NCBI GenBank assembly: GCA_021827885.1
Contig: JAKAUD010000028.1
Coordinates: 1 to 8,943, forward strand
Direction: 5' to 3'
Source of the DNA: Thermoplasmata archaeon
GTDB lineage: Archaea > Thermoplasmatota > Thermoplasmata > Thermoplasmatales > Thermoplasmataceae
Length of the DNA: 8,943 nt
Positions within the stretch are counted from its first letter, which is position 1. Every line of letters starts with the position of its first letter. Below the pieces are notes generated by a model that was not told the origin of the DNA, searched no databases, and was given only the letters and a program-made list of their open reading frames with translations. A program made the translations under genes and the position numbers. Of this stretch, positions 6,463-8,943 are shown one piece after another.

Positions 6463-8044
6463 TTTTTTTCTCAACCTCCTGAAAGATTCCAGCATATGGT
6501 AGTGGGAATTTAACTGTCCTAACCTGCGGAAGATTATGTATCATTGAAGCGCAAAAACCCTGATCCAAGCTAGACATTTCTTCTCTGTCCAATGGTATGA
6601 GCTTGGACATTCCCTGAGTATCCTCACTTCTGAACATAAATTTAGTATTTATCACATTAGAAAGTCCAGAAGGCATATCCCCAGGATTTTGAGATGCAAA
6701 AATTACTCCTATTTTCTCGCTCCTACCGGTCCTGCTTATTGTGTCCAAGTCTCCTAGTGCCTCCCTTGAACTATTGCTGTTATAGAACTGATGCACCTCA
6801 TCAATGACTATCAAAACCGGAACTTTGTACATTTTTGTTTTTTTTCCTTCAACAATACGATGAAGCAAATCCCTAAGTAATATGGAACCAAACGTGAAAC
6901 CATGATCAACATCCGCTATGTCGATGACTGACATCTTCCCAGCCTGAAGTATATCCTCTGCCCCCAGACTGGTAGCATTTTCATTATCAAAGAAATCTGA
7001 GGCATAATTTAAATTTCTAATGACGTTTTCTATGGTTCCAGCATGCATTGGAATTTCTTCTAATATCTCTCCTTTTGAATTCTTTGCCGGGTAGGAACGC
7101 ATCTGTCTCCTGCTTATTATAAAGTCTGTAAAAGCCTTAAAAGTGAGCTTATCCGGAGATGTCTCCATCTGCTTATCTCTCCAATATCTGAAGATACTTG
7201 GAAGATTTTGTGCTGCAGTGTCTGTAATGTTGTCTAACAATCCAATGAACGCGTCAGCTTCTATTTTCCTTATATCGAAAGTCACTTTCTTATAAACTGA
7301 TTCGTTATCTGATTCTGACCTAGGAATCGATGAGGCAGCAGGATAAAAAACACTAAAATTTTCTATTCCATGTCTATTTTCTCCCAGCGATTGCCACTCT
7401 TTTTGTGTTGCTTTAGATTCACTGTAAGTTGGGAAATTCATTCTAAGGAAATCATTGTCCTTCACATTAACAGCAAGAACTGCACCGCCTAGTTCCTCCA
7501 CAAAATATTGTGACAGGTATTTCATTGCGGCAGTTTTTCCACTACCTGTCTTGCCGGTAATCATTATCTGGTGATAAAATGCATCCACCGGCATCTTAAT
7601 AAATACTAATTTTTGATCTCTGTCCTTGAGAATCCTATTCTCAGATGAATATACTGTAGAAACAAAGATCCGTGGACCGACAACTGTATCCTGCTTCAAT
7701 GCTTGATTTATTTCATCTATAGTGGACCTCTCAGCCTTACTAAGGGGATCAATATAATCAATCAAACCATCCTCTCTGGAACCGAGATCACGTACTCTAT
7801 ATGCGGAAACTACATTCTGACTTTTAAGATCCTCTTTCATTGCTGAAAGATCCATATCGATTACTAACGAAGATGGTGCATAGGGTACTTCTTGGTAACT
7901 CTTGTCCACCCTAAGTACAAATTTAGATCCTTTTGATTGAACTGTGAGGAATGCTCCTATAGGTAGCATTCCACTCTCATTAGATGATGAAACGAGTCTA
8001 ACCAATCCTTCTTCTCCACTTCCTTTCAGTACTATCCATGTCAT
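6455..8044 (-). CDS. HerA-type hexameric ATPase/DNA translocase (divergent copy)
   Basis: This 529-residue protein belongs to the HerA/FtsK superfamily of ring-shaped DNA pumps. A beta-rich N-terminal domain (about 1-85) sits where HerA has its HAS-barrel. The ATPase core has Walker A GKTGSGKT at 164-171 and Walker B LIVIDEVHQF at 411-420, with Asp415-Glu416. The segment ISRTGRSEKIG at 436-446 matches the HerA REGRK-like arginine region and is followed by FASQNP at 449-454, typical of HerA. Residues about 255-360 form the helical insertion between the Walker motifs. All ATPase motifs are intact, so it is expected to be active. It begins 3 nt after the NurA-like gene with GAGAGGT at 8059-8053, as expected for a HerA-NurA pair made together. 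It differs clearly from the HerA at the other end of the window, both in sequence and in base composition, and looks acquired rather than a recent duplicate. Confidence 0.92.
   Translation of the reverse strand: MTWIVLKGSGEEGLVRLVSSSNESGMLPIGAFLTVQSKGSKFVLRVDKSYQEVPYAPSSLVIDMDLSAMKEDLKSQNVVSAYRVRDLGSREDGLIDYIDPLSKAERSTIDEINQALKQDTVVGPRIFVSTVYSSENRILKDRDQKLVFIKMPVDAFYHQIMITGKTGSGKTAAMKYLSQYFVEELGGAVLAVNVKDNDFLRMNFPTYSESKATQKEWQSLGENRHGIENFSVFYPAASSIPRSESDNESVYKKVTFDIRKIEADAFIGLLDNITDTAAQNLPSIFRYWRDKQMETSPDKLTFKAFTDFIISRRQMRSYPAKNSKGEILEEIPMHAGTIENVIRNLNYASDFFDNENATSLGAEDILQAGKMSVIDIADVDHGFTFGSILLRDLLHRIVEGKKTKMYKVPVLIVIDEVHQFYNSNSSREALGDLDTISRTGRSEKIGVIFASQNPGDMPSGLSNVINTKFMFRSEDTQGMSKLIPLDREEMSSLDQGFCASMIHNLPQVRTVKFPLPYAGIFQEVEKKNE
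6474..6480 (-). promoter_or_regulatory. Strong Shine-Dalgarno for the 46-residue gene
   Basis: AGGAGGT lies within the last codons of the HerA-like gene on the minus strand, 11 nt before the ATG at 6462, and is followed by TGAG. It matches the 16S rRNA 3' end better than any other site in this operon. It decides in favour of the small ORF being translated. Confidence 0.7.
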
Positions 8045-8047
8045 AAT

Positions 8048-8893
8048 TTAAAACCTCTCTGAATTAACTGTTGGTGTCAAACCTGTGTATTTCAAAATAA
8101 CTTTTAGATCAAACAATCCAAGTGTCTTTCTAGCAAATTTCTCTGCAATGACAATCGGTCGCACTTGTAGATTATCCCCTTTTCCATTTGCTATGAAATA
8201 ATAATAAAGCAAATCCATTAAATCCGGTATGTCTTTCTTGAATTTTTCGTAAGTCTTTGGGTGTATTTCAACCCTCTGCGGACTTTTGTTGAAAGGTTTA
8301 ATATAACAGAACTGTTTTGCTAGTTCGCTGTTTAACTTGTCTCTGTAAAGAAAAAAGTTTGTTCTCTGACCAGTATCCAAGTATAAAGATGACCAATGGA
8401 GATCTGAATTGAAATCATTTTTAATCTTACTTACTTTGTTGGTAACAAGATTACTAGAGCTATTTTTCACGATGAAAACCGGAAAAATTCCCTTTTCTAT
8501 TAGAGCGTGATTCAATTTCACCGTCTGTGCGCTAAGATTCTTTCCGATTAGAGGGCCGTCAATTAACAATATGGAATTATTTGGAACATTTTCTATTAAA
8601 AAATTGCTTCTTTCTTTGGAATAATCATCATTTATTGCCTCTAAAGAATTATCACACTTCCTCATCGTTTTGTTTTCTTGCGCTAACTTTTCGGATCTTG
8701 TATAAAAGTGAAAGGTTACGTAACTAGATGATAGATAGTCATATTCGGCAAGTTTTATAATTGAATGAGATGTGAGGACGCCTTCTCCTTCCAAGAAGGA
8801 TAGTTTAAAAATGGATTCGTCATAGGCAACTATGTTTCGTAACCCTTGATTTAAATCTTGGCCATTTCGTGCATCAAGGTTGATTTTACTCAT
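8048..8893 (-). CDS. Divergent NurA-domain nuclease, possibly 5'-truncated by the window
   Basis: Several NurA hallmarks appear in order: AYDES with Asp25 in the first strand, where most members have DGS; a possible catalytic Glu94; ILLIDGPL with Asp112; FPVFIVKNSS at 137-146, like the VVKRS strand of NurA; LDTGQRTNFFLY at 172-183, like the PGERS segment; and a C-terminal RPIVIAEKFARKT resembling the YPLIEAHKLAR motif. In that last motif the usual histidine position appears to be Glu251. It should act as the nuclease partner of the HerA-like ATPase 3 nt downstream. The start is uncertain. The ATG at 8893 has GAAGGA nine nt upstream, but the same frame stays open to the window edge, and the catalytic Asp lies unusually close to the N-terminus (25, against 63 in the other NurA), so the real start may lie outside. 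The NurA call rests on motif reading and gene pairing, not on a search. Confidence 0.75.
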   Translation of the reverse strand: MSKINLDARNGQDLNQGLRNIVAYDESIFKLSFLEGEGVLTSHSIIKLAEYDYLSSSYVTFHFYTRSEKLAQENKTMRKCDNSLEAINDDYSKERSNFLIENVPNNSILLIDGPLIGKNLSAQTVKLNHALIEKGIFPVFIVKNSSSNLVTNKVSKIKNDFNSDLHWSSLYLDTGQRTNFFLYRDKLNSELAKQFCYIKPFNKSPQRVEIHPKTYEKFKKDIPDLMDLLYYYFIANGKGDNLQVRPIVIAEKFARKTLGLFDLKVILKYTGLTPTVNSERF

Positions 8894-8943
8894 TTCCGTT
8901 AATCCTTCTATTTCATATTCACTATATTCAAGATCGAATTCAC

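Overview
The window looks archaeal, most likely from the Thermoplasmata. A HerA helicase and a NurA nuclease sit together, a pairing that is the hallmark of archaeal DNA-end resection. Ribosome-binding sites match the archaeal GGAGGTGATC consensus, and one gene (nurA) looks leaderless behind an A/T-rich box. The order within Archaea is inferred from general resemblance, not from a search. All convincing genes lie on the minus strand, so the layout is described in the direction of transcription, from high to low coordinates.

Region A (about 8943 to 3220) is an AT-rich, tightly packed operon: a divergent NurA-type nuclease (8893-8048), a HerA-type hexameric ATPase (8044-6455), a 46-residue helical protein missed by ordinary length cut-offs (6462-6322), a 699-residue SMC/Rad50-like coiled-coil ATPase (6325-4226, TTG start), and a 299-residue protein with a probable winged-helix segment (4232-3333). 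Junctions are +3, -8, -4 and -7 nt, and each downstream start has a Shine-Dalgarno sequence inside the preceding gene, so the proteins are probably made together as one machine. A hairpin and a T-tract follow the last gene.

Region B (3332 to 2521) is about 810 bp with no confident gene. It holds the operon's likely terminator, a TATA-like box, one low-confidence small ORF with a very good Shine-Dalgarno sequence, and an operator-like inverted repeat near the next gene.

Region C (2520 to 1) has a higher GC content (50-53% in two lines counted, against about 27-37% in four lines of region A). It encodes a site-2-type M50 membrane protease, a canonical NurA (1352-318), and the N-terminal 112 residues of a canonical HerA (337-1, running off the window). 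This nurA-herA pair is the presumed housekeeping resection module.

The main point of interest is that one window carries two nurA-herA pairs in the same order. The second is divergent, AT-rich and coupled to an SMC-like ATPase plus two accessory proteins. I read it as a candidate acquired DNA-processing or anti-mobile-element system, in which a Rad50/SMC-like sensor or loader works with a HerA-NurA helicase-nuclease. That role is inference from domain content and operon structure, and I cannot tell from sequence alone whether the system has been described before.
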